A stretch of 64,000 nt of DNA, taken from NCBI GenBank assembly GCA_963755825.1, contig CAVWLA010000001.1:1736001-1800000 (forward strand), read 5' to 3'. Positions 8,659 to 19,381 of this stretch are shown piece by piece. The stretch is from DATBQN01 sp963755825. GTDB lineage: Bacteria > Acidobacteriota > Thermoanaerobaculia > Multivoradales > UBA5704. Position 1 is the stretch's first letter. Every line of letters begins with the position of its first letter. The translations under genes and the position numbers were made by a program. The notes below the pieces were generated by a model. That model made no database searches. It had not been told where the DNA came from and saw nothing but the letters and a program-made list of their open reading frames with translations.

Positions 8659-11600
8659 ATGAGCCTGGAGCTGAACCTCCGTTTCGCCGACGCTGGGCAC
8701 GTCCTCGTCAGCTTCGACGGCGAGGAGTCCGGCAGCCTGCCGTTCGCCAGCCCGTTCACGGCGCGCGACCGGCAGGATCTCATTTGGTATCTGGAGATGT
8801 ACGGCGCGCACTCGCTGGGCGATCCCGACGACGCCGAGGCGGCGCGCATCGCCGCCCGCCTGGCGGCGCTCGGGCGCGAGCTGTTCGATGCGGTGTTCCG
8901 CGGGCCGGCCCTCCGCCTATTCCAGCGCTTCCAGGACGGAGACGACGACGCCCGCCTACTCACGGTGAGCGCCGAGCAGGCGGAGATCCTCGCTCACCCT
9001 TGGGAGCTGATGCACGACTCGGCGCCGGGTGGCGTCCACCTCTTCCTCGAGACGCCGCGCATCAGCATCCGCCGCCGCCTGCCGGGAGCCACCGGCGGGC
9101 GGCGACCGTTCCGTGTCACGCCGAAGGAGCGCCTCCGCCTGCTCTTCGTGGTGAGCCGGCCGGAGGGCGCGGGTTTCATCGATCCGCGCGCCGAAGCGCG
9201 TGCGGTGCTCGACGCCATCGGCGAGCACGCGCCCGGGCGGATCGTCTGCGAGCTCCTCCGCCCGGCGACCCTCGACGCCTTGGTGGACCGGCTGGAGGAT
9301 GGCGATCGGCCGGCCGTCGACATCCTCCATTTCGACGGCCACGGGGTGTTCGATCCGCGCGGCGGCCTGCCGTCGGCGGCGGCGGCGAAGGACCGCCGGC
9401 TCGCTCCGGCCGACGAGGTGCTGCGCGCCTCGACCGCTGGCGCCGGCGAATCGCCGAACACCGGCTACCTGCTCTTCGAGAACGCCGCCGGCGGAATTGA
9501 TTTCGTGCCCGCCGGGAAGCTCGGCGACAACCTCCACCAACACAAGGTGGCGCTGGTGGTGCTCTCCGCCTGCCAGTCCGCGGCGCTGGGCGAGGCGCTG
9601 GGAAAAGAGAACTCGGGCGACGGCGACCCCTCCGAGCGGGCCATGGGGAGCGTCGCCGCCCGCCTCACCGCGGCCGGCCTGCCGGCGGTGCTGGCGATGA
9701 CCCACAGCGTCCTCGCCGCGACGACGCGGGCGCTCTTCGGCGAGATGTACAAGGACCTGGCGCGCCACCGCGGCATCGGCGAGGCGCTCGACAACGCCCG
9801 CCGCCACCTCGCCAACCATCCGGAGAAGTTCGAGGTGCAGCGCGGCCCGCAGCGCGGCTGGCTCCGCCTCCAGGACTGGTTCGTGCCCGCGCTCTACGAG
9901 AGCGGCGCGGACCTGCCGCTGCTGCAGAAGTCGGCCGTGGGCGCCGCGGAACCAGCGGCAGCGCCGGCCGCGAGGAGCAACCTGCCGCGCGCGCCGGAAG
10001 CCGGTTTCTATGGGCGCCGCCGCGAGCTGTGGCAGATCGAGACCTGGCTCGCCGGCCCCACCCGGCGGCTCACCCTCGCCGGCTTCGGCGGCCAGGGGAA
10101 GACCGCCCTCGCGCTCGAGGCCGGGCGCTGGCTGCTGCGCACCGGCATGTTCGACGCCGCGGTCTTCGTCGACTACTCCCGCATCCAGTCGGCCGACGCG
10201 CTGGGGGTGGCGGTGAGCGAGGTCGGCAGCGTCCTCGGCGAGAGCTTTCCGGACGCCGCGGCGGCCCGCGGCGCGCTCGCGCACACGCCGACGCTCGTCA
10301 TCCTCGACAACCTGGAGGCGCTCGCCGCCGAGCCGCTCGCCGAGCTGCTGGAGGCCGCGGTCGGCTGGTCCGCGGCCGGCGGCTCGCGGCTGCTCCTCAC
10401 CACCCGCCAGGCGGATCTAGGGCACGCGGCCTATCGCAACGAGGGAACCCGCGTCCACCGCCGCATCCAGCTCGCCGGTCTCGGCAGCCGCAAGTCGCCG
10501 AACGACGCGCTGCAGTGGTTCGGTGAGCTGATGAAGCTGCCGCCGGCGACCCGGCTGCCGGCGCCGCGGCGCGACGAGCTCATCGAGCTCTTCGCCAAGG
10601 TGAGCTTCCATCCGCTGTCGCTCCGCGTGCTCGCCCAGCAGGCGAAGACCCGCGCGCCGGCCGAGCTCGGCGAGCGGCTGGAGCAGCTCCTCTCCCAACC
10701 GGCCTCGACGGACGCGAGCGACGCGACCCGGCCCGAGCTCGTCGCCTCGCTCCAGCTCTCGTTCGATCGGCTCGATCCCGCGGCGCGCACCCGACTGCCG
10801 CGGCTGGGGGTGTTTCAGGGCGGGGCGATGGAATTCATGCTGCTCAGGATCACCGGCATCCCGGAGACGGAATGGTCCACCCTGCGCCGGCAGCTGGAGG
10901 CCGCAGCGCTGATCGAGGCCGAGGAGATCTCGGGAGTGACGGTGCCGTTCCTGCGCTTTCATCCGACCCTCTCGCCGATGCTCTGGGCTCAGCTCGGCTC
11001 CGCGGCGCGGTCGGAGCTGGCCGGCGCCCACCGGAGCGAGTACAAGGCGCTCGCGATCTACCTCTATGAGAAGGACTTGAGCAGCCCGCACCAGGCGCGG
11101 GCGATCGTGCGCCGGGAGCTCGCCAATCTGATCCAATGCGCTCATCAAGCCTGGCGCGAGGGCGACGAAGACGCCGTCGAGGTCAACGACCGCCTCATCA
11201 GCTTCCTCAACGACTTCGGGCTGCGGCGAGAGAGCGCGCTCCTCGCCTCTCTGGCCGGAGCTTCCGCCGGCGAAGAGGGTGCTCGATCGTGGTACCTCGC
11301 GGAGTCGAACCGGGGCGAGCAGATACGGGCCGCCGGCCGGCCGCAGGAAGCGACGGAGGTCTTCCAAAATATCCTGGCCCACCTGCCGGAGGCGCTCCAA
11401 CCGGAGAGGATCGCGACCTTGCACCGCCTCGGCCGGTGTCTCACCGGCAGCGGCCGGCCCGATCAAGCCGAGACATCCTTTCGACGAGCGCTGGCCGAGG
11501 TCGCCGCGCTCGCCACCGACTGGGCACAACGCGAGCGCGGCGGCGTGCTGACCGACCTGGGAGACGCTCTGCGCGACCAGGGCCGATACGCCGAGGCGCG

Positions 11601-12534
11601 CGGCGCCTACGACGAGGCCCTCGGCGTCTACCGCGAGCTCGCGGATCTGCGCTCGGAGGCCGTCGCATTGGCTCAGCTGGGAGGTCTCGCCATGGCAGAG
11701 GGCGATCTCGCGGCGGCGAGCGGACGGTACGAGAGCGCCCTGACGCTCTTTCAACAGCTGAGCGAGCCGGCGCACGAGGCGGTCATCTGGCACCAGATGG
11801 GGCGGATGTTCGAGGCCTCCGAACAGTGGGCGGAAGCCGAGCGGCACCACCGCGAGGCGGCGCGCATCCGAGAGGATCTCGGTCTGTTGGGGGTCGCCGC
11901 CGGCAGCTGGAACCAGCTGGCGATCGTCAACGAGCGTGCCGGCAAGCCTGCCGCGGCGGCGGTCTGGTACGGGAAGGTGATCGAGGTGGCGGACCGCTTG
12001 GGCGACGTCTGGCTGAAAGCTCGCGCGCTCGGCAACCTCGCGGATCTCCTCGCCAATCAGGATGGCGACCTCGCCGAAGCGCGCCGCCTCGGGGAGGAGG
12101 CGGTCCACATCCTCGAAGGGCTCGACCCGAGCGCTGCCGAGATCTGGAAGGGCTATGGCCTCCTCGCCAGGATCTCCCACCGCGAAGGCGATCAGCCACG
12201 CGCCAGCCGGTACCGGCGGCTGGCGCGAGAGGCCAGGCGGGCCTTCGCCGGCACCCGCCAGAGTCTCCGGCGGCACGGAGCGCTGATCATCGGCACGGTC
12301 GTCGCCACGGTGGATCCCCGCGCGCCGGAGGCGCTGGCGCCGAGCCTCGCCGCCCTGGAACAGAACGGCTGGGCGGACCTCGTCGCCGCGGTCCGCCGGA
12401 TCCTCGCCGGCGAGCGCGACCTCGACCGCCTCGAAGAGAGCCTCGACGTCGAGGACTCCATGATCGTCGAGGCCATCCTCGCCGGCATCGCCGACTCCGA
12501 CTCCCTCGCCGACCTGCAGCCGCCCAATGGGTAA
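8659..12534 (+). CDS. CHAT protease-STAND ATPase-TPR protein
   Basis: The protein has 1291 residues in three parts. Residues ~1-420 form an N-terminal region with a CHAT (caspase-like) domain. ILHFDGHG places the catalytic His near residue 228 and VVLSACQSA places the catalytic Cys near 305, so the dyad is intact. After the linker motif GFYGRRREL comes an NB-ARC/STAND ATPase: Walker A GFGGQGKTAL (475-484), Walker B TLVILDNLEAL (~545), RLLLTTRQ, and an FHPLSLRVLAQQ GLPL-like motif. From ~890 onward TPR repeats follow, ending in a short helical tail. STAND proteins are ligand-triggered oligomerising switches, and TPRs often sense the trigger; the CHAT domain would be the effector protease. Function in defence, regulated proteolysis or cell death is inferred. 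No partner gene or obvious substrate is adjacent. Confidence 0.88.
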   Translation: MSLELNLRFADAGHVLVSFDGEESGSLPFASPFTARDRQDLIWYLEMYGAHSLGDPDDAEAARIAARLAALGRELFDAVFRGPALRLFQRFQDGDDDARLLTVSAEQAEILAHPWELMHDSAPGGVHLFLETPRISIRRRLPGATGGRRPFRVTPKERLRLLFVVSRPEGAGFIDPRAEARAVLDAIGEHAPGRIVCELLRPATLDALVDRLEDGDRPAVDILHFDGHGVFDPRGGLPSAAAAKDRRLAPADEVLRASTAGAGESPNTGYLLFENAAGGIDFVPAGKLGDNLHQHKVALVVLSACQSAALGEALGKENSGDGDPSERAMGSVAARLTAAGLPAVLAMTHSVLAATTRALFGEMYKDLARHRGIGEALDNARRHLANHPEKFEVQRGPQRGWLRLQDWFVPALYESGADLPLLQKSAVGAAEPAAAPAARSNLPRAPEAGFYGRRRELWQIETWLAGPTRRLTLAGFGGQGKTALALEAGRWLLRTGMFDAAVFVDYSRIQSADALGVAVSEVGSVLGESFPDAAAARGALAHTPTLVILDNLEALAAEPLAELLEAAVGWSAAGGSRLLLTTRQADLGHAAYRNEGTRVHRRIQLAGLGSRKSPNDALQWFGELMKLPPATRLPAPRRDELIELFAKVSFHPLSLRVLAQQAKTRAPAELGERLEQLLSQPASTDASDATRPELVASLQLSFDRLDPAARTRLPRLGVFQGGAMEFMLLRITGIPETEWSTLRRQLEAAALIEAEEISGVTVPFLRFHPTLSPMLWAQLGSAARSELAGAHRSEYKALAIYLYEKDLSSPHQARAIVRRELANLIQCAHQAWREGDEDAVEVNDRLISFLNDFGLRRESALLASLAGASAGEEGARSWYLAESNRGEQIRAAGRPQEATEVFQNILAHLPEALQPERIATLHRLGRCLTGSGRPDQAETSFRRALAEVAALATDWAQRERGGVLTDLGDALRDQGRYAEARGAYDEALGVYRELADLRSEAVALAQLGGLAMAEGDLAAASGRYESALTLFQQLSEPAHEAVIWHQMGRMFEASEQWAEAERHHREAARIREDLGLLGVAAGSWNQLAIVNERAGKPAAAAVWYGKVIEVADRLGDVWLKARALGNLADLLANQDGDLAEARRLGEEAVHILEGLDPSAAEIWKGYGLLARISHREGDQPRASRYRRLAREARRAFAGTRQSLRRHGALIIGTVVATVDPRAPEALAPSLAALEQNGWADLVAAVRRILAGERDLDRLEESLDVEDSMIVEAILAGIADSDSLADLQPPNG

Positions 12535-12593
12535 AGCGCCGGAGGGTTTCCGCCCCCCGGGCTCTCGATGCTGCCGAGCCTCGCGCTCCGCTC

Positions 12594-14960
<2,367 letters not shown>

Positions 14961-14973
14961 GGCTGTGGGCTCC

Positions 14974-15480
14974 TTAAGCCGCGTCCGGACGGGATTCCGG
15001 TTTCGCATCCGCCTGCATTTTGGCCGCCGCGTGCTGGACCGACTTGACGATGTTGACGTAGCCGGTGCAGCGGCAGAGGTTGCCCGAGATCGCCTGGCGG
15101 ATCGCCGCCTCGTCGGGGTCGGGGTTGGCCTTCAAGAGGGCGTAGCTGGTGATCATCATGCCCGGCGTGCAGAAGCCGCACTGCAGCCCGTGCTCCTGCC
15201 AGAAGCCGTTCTGGATGGGGTCGAGCTGGCCGTCCTTCTCCAGCCCTTCGACGGTCATCACCTCGCGGCCGTCGGCCTGCACGGCGAGCACCGTGCACGA
15301 CTTGACCGGCTGGCCGTCCAAGAGCACCGTGCAGGCGCCGCAGTGGGTGGTGTCGCAGCCGATGTGGGTGCCGGTGAGCGACAGCGTCTCGCGCAGGAAG
15401 TGCACGAGGAGGAGGCGGGACTCCACCTCGGCCTTGCGCTCGACCCCCTGCACCTTCACCTTGATCTCATGCATCGCCAT
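14974..15480 (-). CDS. coxS: Carbon monoxide dehydrogenase small (2Fe-2S) subunit
   Basis: The protein has 168 residues. The N-terminal plant-type ferredoxin domain has GCDTTHCGACTVLLDG followed by a further Cys (KSC). The C-terminal helical [2Fe-2S] domain has QCGFCTPGMM and LCRCTGY. All eight cluster cysteines are visible. It passes electrons from the Mo site in CoxL to FAD in CoxM. ATG 15480 is 2 nt after the coxM stop codon; a second in-frame ATG lies at 15474. The order coxM-coxS-coxL is the standard one. Confidence 0.96.
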   Translation of the reverse strand: MAMHEIKVKVQGVERKAEVESRLLLVHFLRETLSLTGTHIGCDTTHCGACTVLLDGQPVKSCTVLAVQADGREVMTVEGLEKDGQLDPIQNGFWQEHGLQCGFCTPGMMITSYALLKANPDPDEAAIRQAISGNLCRCTGYVNIVKSVQHAAAKMQADAKPESRPDAA

Positions 15481-15482
15481 GG

Positions 15483-16394
15483 TCAGTGCGCCTCCTTGAG
15501 CCCGTGGGGTTTCGCCGGCTCGGCCGCGCGGGCGAGGGCGCGCTTCACGGCCCGCCCGGCGAGCACGCGCGCCATCTGCCGCTTGTACTCGACGGCGCCG
15601 CGGCGGTCGGCGCTCGGAGAGGTGGCCGCCGCGGCCAGCCGCGCCGCCTCGGCGATCAGCTCGTCGGTGGGGACCTTGCCGGTGAGCAGCTCCTCGGCGG
15701 CGGCGGCGCGGATCGGGGTCGGTCCGGCGTTGGTGAGCGCCAGGCCGATGTTGACGATGGCGCCGTCGGCCCCCAGGGTCAGCTGAGCGGCGGCGGCGGC
15801 GGTCGCGAAGTCGCCCACCTTGCGCTCGAGCTTGACGTAGGAACCGCCGCTCCGTAGCGGCGGCGCCGGCGGCATGGGGATGCGGATCTCGGTCAGGATC
15901 TCGTCGGCGGCGAGCGCCGTCTGGAAGAGGCCGAGGAAGAAGTCGTCGATGGCGATCGTCCGCTCGCCGCCCGGCCCGCGCGCCACCACCTGGGCGCCGT
16001 AGGCGAGCATGGTCGCCGGATGATCGTTCGCCGGATCGCCGTGGGCGAGGTTGCCGCCCACCGTGGCGAGGTTGCGCACCAGCGGATCGGCGATCACCGC
16101 CGCCGTCTCGGCGAGCAGCGGATAGCGGCTCTGCACCAGCTCCGAGCGCTCGAGCGCCGCCTCGCGGGTGCGGCCGCCGATCGCCAGGTGGCCGTCGCGC
16201 TCCTCGAGGTACTCGAGGCCGGGGATGCGGCCGATGTCGACGAGGTGGCCGGCGGCGCCCAGGCGGAGCTTGAGGAGCGGCAGCAGGCTCTGGCCGCCGG
16301 AGAGGACCTTGGCGTCGTCGGGGTGCGCGGTGAGCAGCGCGAACGCCTCCTCGAGCGTCCGCGGTGCGTGGTAGTCGAACGGTGCGGGAATCAT
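15483..16394 (-). CDS. coxM: Carbon monoxide dehydrogenase medium (FAD) subunit
   Basis: The protein has 303 residues. The two FAD-binding motifs of the CoxM/xanthine dehydrogenase FAD family are present: AKVLSGGQSLLPLLKLRL near the N-terminus and ATVGGNLAHGDPANDHPA in the middle. The subunit takes electrons from CoxS and delivers them to the respiratory quinone pool. AGGAG lies 8 nt before ATG 16394. Length agrees with the family (about 290 residues). Confidence 0.95.
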   Translation of the reverse strand: MIPAPFDYHAPRTLEEAFALLTAHPDDAKVLSGGQSLLPLLKLRLGAAGHLVDIGRIPGLEYLEERDGHLAIGGRTREAALERSELVQSRYPLLAETAAVIADPLVRNLATVGGNLAHGDPANDHPATMLAYGAQVVARGPGGERTIAIDDFFLGLFQTALAADEILTEIRIPMPPAPPLRSGGSYVKLERKVGDFATAAAAAQLTLGADGAIVNIGLALTNAGPTPIRAAAAEELLTGKVPTDELIAEAARLAAAATSPSADRRGAVEYKRQMARVLAGRAVKRALARAAEPAKPHGLKEAH

Positions 16395-16463
16395 CCCTCA
16401 TCTCCTTTCGCGAGACGGTGGCGCCGCTCGCTGCGGCGGCGGATGCGGTGGCGGATCACAGGT

Positions 16464-17258
16464 TCATCCGTGATGGATCAGCCAGAAGACCAGCGCGGCG
16501 ACCGCCGCGACGGCGACCCAGAAACCCGGGCGGCGGAGCTGGCGGCCGGCGGCGCGGCGGAGGGCGACCGCCCCCAGCGAGCCGACGTCGAGCACGTCCT
16601 CGGACGGAGCGGGAGCGGGCGGCGGTGGCGCCGGCGGACGCGGGCTCGCCACGGGAGCTGCCGCCGGCGGCGCGGCGGCGGGAACGATGGCCGGCTCCGC
16701 CGGCGGTGGCGGTCCTAGAAGCTGTGCGGGCGCGGCGGCCGGGACCGCAGCGACTGTCGTCGGCGCAGAGGGTGCAGCCGGTGCAGCAGCCTCGGCCGCC
16801 GGCGCCGCCGCGAGCTCGCGGCGCATCCCCTCGGTGAACTTCTGGAAGAGCGAGTCGCTGACGTCCTGGATCATGCCGCGGCCGAACTGCGCCAGGACGC
16901 CGACGACGTTGACGTCGGAGACCACCGTCACCTCGGTCTCGGTGGGCGAGCGCGCCACGATGCGGCTCTTCATCCGCATGTCGGCGCCGCCCTTGCCGCG
17001 GGTCTCCTGGCCGGAGGCGGTGAGCTCCGCCTCCCCCGCCGCCTCGTCGAGCCGCTCGAAGTGCATCCTGCCGCGGTAGCTCGCCGTCACCGGCCCGACC
17101 TTGATGGTGATCGTGCCGCCGTAGGTCTCGGCGTCCACCTTGCCGGTGATGGCGGCGCCCGGCAGGCAGCGGGCGACGCGGGTGGGGTCGGTCAGAAACG
17201 ACCACACCTCGGCGGCCGGCGCCGCGACGACGAAGCTCTTGGCGATTTCCATTCCCAT
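16464..17258 (-). CDS. coxG: CoxG-type membrane anchor protein of CO dehydrogenase
   Basis: The protein has 264 residues. The N-terminal ~150 residues are a CoxG/SRPBCC lipid-pocket domain (KSFVVAAPAAEVWSFLTDP, VARCLPGAAITGK, GPVTASYRGR). A long Ala/Pro linker follows, and a single C-terminal hydrophobic helix (FWVAVAAVAALVFWLIHHG) serves as membrane anchor. Known CoxG proteins carry quinone and tether CO dehydrogenase to the cytoplasmic membrane, linking it to respiration. It lies between coxE and coxM, 69 nt before coxM. Confidence 0.92.
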   Translation of the reverse strand: MGMEIAKSFVVAAPAAEVWSFLTDPTRVARCLPGAAITGKVDAETYGGTITIKVGPVTASYRGRMHFERLDEAAGEAELTASGQETRGKGGADMRMKSRIVARSPTETEVTVVSDVNVVGVLAQFGRGMIQDVSDSLFQKFTEGMRRELAAAPAAEAAAPAAPSAPTTVAAVPAAAPAQLLGPPPPAEPAIVPAAAPPAAAPVASPRPPAPPPPAPAPSEDVLDVGSLGAVALRRAAGRQLRRPGFWVAVAAVAALVFWLIHHG

Positions 17259-17279
17259 GGTGAGCTGGACCTCGGGACC

Positions 17280-18497
17280 TCAGGCGGTGAGCAGGGGGAG
17301 GAGGCGCTCGAGCGACTCCAGGTTATGGGCGGGGAGGAGGTGGTCGACGTGCGGCAGCGCCGCCGCCATGGCGCGGGCGGTGGGCTCGTAGCGCGGGTCG
17401 CCGGCAAGCGGGTTCAACCAGAGGACGCGGCGGGCCCGCGCGCGGATGGCCTTCATCGCCGCCGCCAGGGGTTCGAGGTCGCCGCGGTCGAGGCCGTCGG
17501 AGAGGATGAGGACCACCGTGCGGGCGTCGACCCGCGCCTCCAGGTGGCGGCGGACGAACTCGCCCAGGCACTCGCCGATCTTGGTGCCGCCCGACCAGTC
17601 GGGCACCGCAGCCGCCAGACGGGCGAGAGTGGCCGCCACCTCCCGCTGGCCGCCGCCGGCGCGGAGCCAGGGCGTCAGCCGCACGAGAGCGGTGTTGAAG
17701 GCGAAGATCTCGCTCGCCCGCGCCACCTGGCCCAGGGCGAGGACGAAGGTGAGGAGGAAGCGGGCGTGGGGGTCCATCGAGCCGCTGGTGTCGCAGAGCG
17801 TCACCAGGCGCGGCGTCTCGCGGGCGCGGGCGCGGCGGGCGAGCGACAGCCACTCGCCGCCGTGCGCCAGGGCGCGGCGGAAGCTGCGCCGCAGGTCGAC
17901 CTCGCCGCGCCCGGCCGTCGGCACCCGGCGACGGCCGGGGCGGGTGGCGAGGCGGCGGGCGAGCCGGGTGACGAGCGCCTCCATGGCCGCGAGGTCGGCG
18001 GCCGAGCACTCCTCGAACGGCCTGCGGCGGAGGGCGACCTCCGGGCTCCATCCCGGCTCCTCGCCGTCGCGGAAGGTCGTCTCCAGGGCGGCCTCCGGAC
18101 CCGCCGCCGGCAGCGCCGCCCGGCGGGCGCCGGCGGGGCGCGGGCGGGGCGGCTTGGTGGGATCGAAGTCCGGCTGGCGGATCGCCGGCCTCTCCGCCGG
18201 CACGTCGCGCGGCGACCACAGCGCGGCGAAGAGCTCCTCGAAGGCGGCGACGTCGCGCGGCCGCACCTTGAGTGCGACGCGGAGCGCCCGCCGCGCCTCG
18301 TCGCGGTCGGCGAGGTCGACGAGGGTGAGCGCCGCCAGGCCGTCCGCCTCGTCGCTCAGGGTGACGGCGACGCCGCGGCCGCGGAGCGCCCGCGCGAAGC
18401 GCGCCAGGTGGGCGACGAGGTCGCCGGGGCTCTCGGGGATTCCCGGTGAGGCGCCAGCCGCCGCGTGCCCGGCGCGGGCCTCCGCCGGCGCGCTCAG
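17280..18497 (-). CDS. coxE: VWA-domain protein CoxE, with a probable CTG start
   Basis: The protein has about 405 residues. The C-terminal von Willebrand A domain has an intact MIDAS motif (LCDTSGSMDPHA) with later Thr (SGGTKIGE) and Asp (LILSDGLDRGDLE) residues. CoxE works with the AAA+ protein CoxD in maturing the [CuSMo] centre. Family-conserved sequence (LVAHLARFARALRGRGVAVT) extends upstream of the first GTG in the frame (18266), and I find no ATG, GTG or TTG in that stretch. The best start is a CTG at 18495-18497 overlapping the coxD stop (CTGA), mirroring the TTGA junction of the gene before. That start gives the usual family length of about 400 residues. Confidence 0.9.
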   Translation of the reverse strand: MSAPAEARAGHAAAGASPGIPESPGDLVAHLARFARALRGRGVAVTLSDEADGLAALTLVDLADRDEARRALRVALKVRPRDVAAFEELFAALWSPRDVPAERPAIRQPDFDPTKPPRPRPAGARRAALPAAGPEAALETTFRDGEEPGWSPEVALRRRPFEECSAADLAAMEALVTRLARRLATRPGRRRVPTAGRGEVDLRRSFRRALAHGGEWLSLARRARARETPRLVTLCDTSGSMDPHARFLLTFVLALGQVARASEIFAFNTALVRLTPWLRAGGGQREVAATLARLAAAVPDWSGGTKIGECLGEFVRRHLEARVDARTVVLILSDGLDRGDLEPLAAAMKAIRARARRVLWLNPLAGDPRYEPTARAMAAALPHVDHLLPAHNLESLERLLPLLTA

Positions 18498-19381
18498 GCG
18501 GTCGCCTCCGCCAACACCGCGGCGAGCCCGCCGCCGGCGAGCTCGGTCATGTCGCGCTGGTCCTTGACGATGCAGCCGAGCGTCTCCTCGACCGTCTGGC
18601 GGTCGAGGTGCTCGCCCTCGAAGTGGAGGCGCAGCAGCGCCTGCGCCCAGTCGATCGTCTCGGCGACGCCGGGTGCCTTGGCGAGCTGCCGGCGGCGCAG
18701 CGCCTGCATGAAGCGGCCGATCTCCTCGGCGAGCCGGGCGCTCGCCCCCGGCACGCGGGCGCGTAGGATGCGCACCTCCTTCTCGAGCGAGGGGTGCTCG
18801 ATGTAGAGGTAGAGGCAGCGGCGGCGGAGAGCGTCGCCGATCTCGCGGCTGCGGTTCGAGGTGAGGACGACGTACGGGACGTGCTCGGCGCGGATCGTCC
18901 CCAGCTCCGGGATGGTGACCTGGAAGTCGGAGAGGACCTCGAGGAGGAAAGCCTCGAAGCCGTCGTCGGCGCGGTCGACCTCGTCGATGAGGAGGACCGG
19001 CGGCCCCTCGCGGCGGGTGATGGCGCGCAGCAGCGGCCGCTCGAGCAGATAGGCGCGGCCGAAGATCAGGTCCTCGATCTCGCCGGCGCTCCTGCCCTCC
19101 TGCTCGGCGATGCGCAGGCGGAGCATCTGGCGCTGGTAGTTCCACTCGTAGAGCGAGGCCGAGACGTCCAGCCCCTCGTAGCACTGCAGGCGAATGAGCT
19201 CGGTCCCCAGGTGGCGGGCGAGGACCTTGGCGATCTCCGTCTTCCCCACCCCGGCGTCGCCCTCGATGAGGAGCGGCCGGCGCATCTCCTGCGAGAGGAA
19301 GAGGGCGGTGGCAATCGCCGGATCGGCGATGTAGCCCAGCCGCTCCATCGCCGCCGCCAGAGCCGCGATTTCCGCTCTCAA
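18494..19381 (-). CDS. coxD: MoxR-family AAA+ ATPase CoxD
   Basis: The protein has 295 residues, the size of characterised CoxD. It has Walker A EGDAGVGKTEIAKVL, Walker B PVLLIDEVDRADDGFEAFLLE and sensor 1 VVLTSNRSREI. It starts with SALARY-like text LRAEIAALAAAMERLGYIAD, and the start is a TTG at 19379-19381 overlapping the upstream stop codon (TTGA). CoxD is a membrane-associated chaperone-like ATPase needed to insert sulfur and copper into the CoxL active site, acting with the VWA protein CoxE encoded next. An internal ATG at MERLGYIAD would cut into the conserved N-terminus. Confidence 0.94.
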   Translation of the reverse strand: MRAEIAALAAAMERLGYIADPAIATALFLSQEMRRPLLIEGDAGVGKTEIAKVLARHLGTELIRLQCYEGLDVSASLYEWNYQRQMLRLRIAEQEGRSAGEIEDLIFGRAYLLERPLLRAITRREGPPVLLIDEVDRADDGFEAFLLEVLSDFQVTIPELGTIRAEHVPYVVLTSNRSREIGDALRRRCLYLYIEHPSLEKEVRILRARVPGASARLAEEIGRFMQALRRRQLAKAPGVAETIDWAQALLRLHFEGEHLDRQTVEETLGCIVKDQRDMTELAGGGLAAVLAEATA

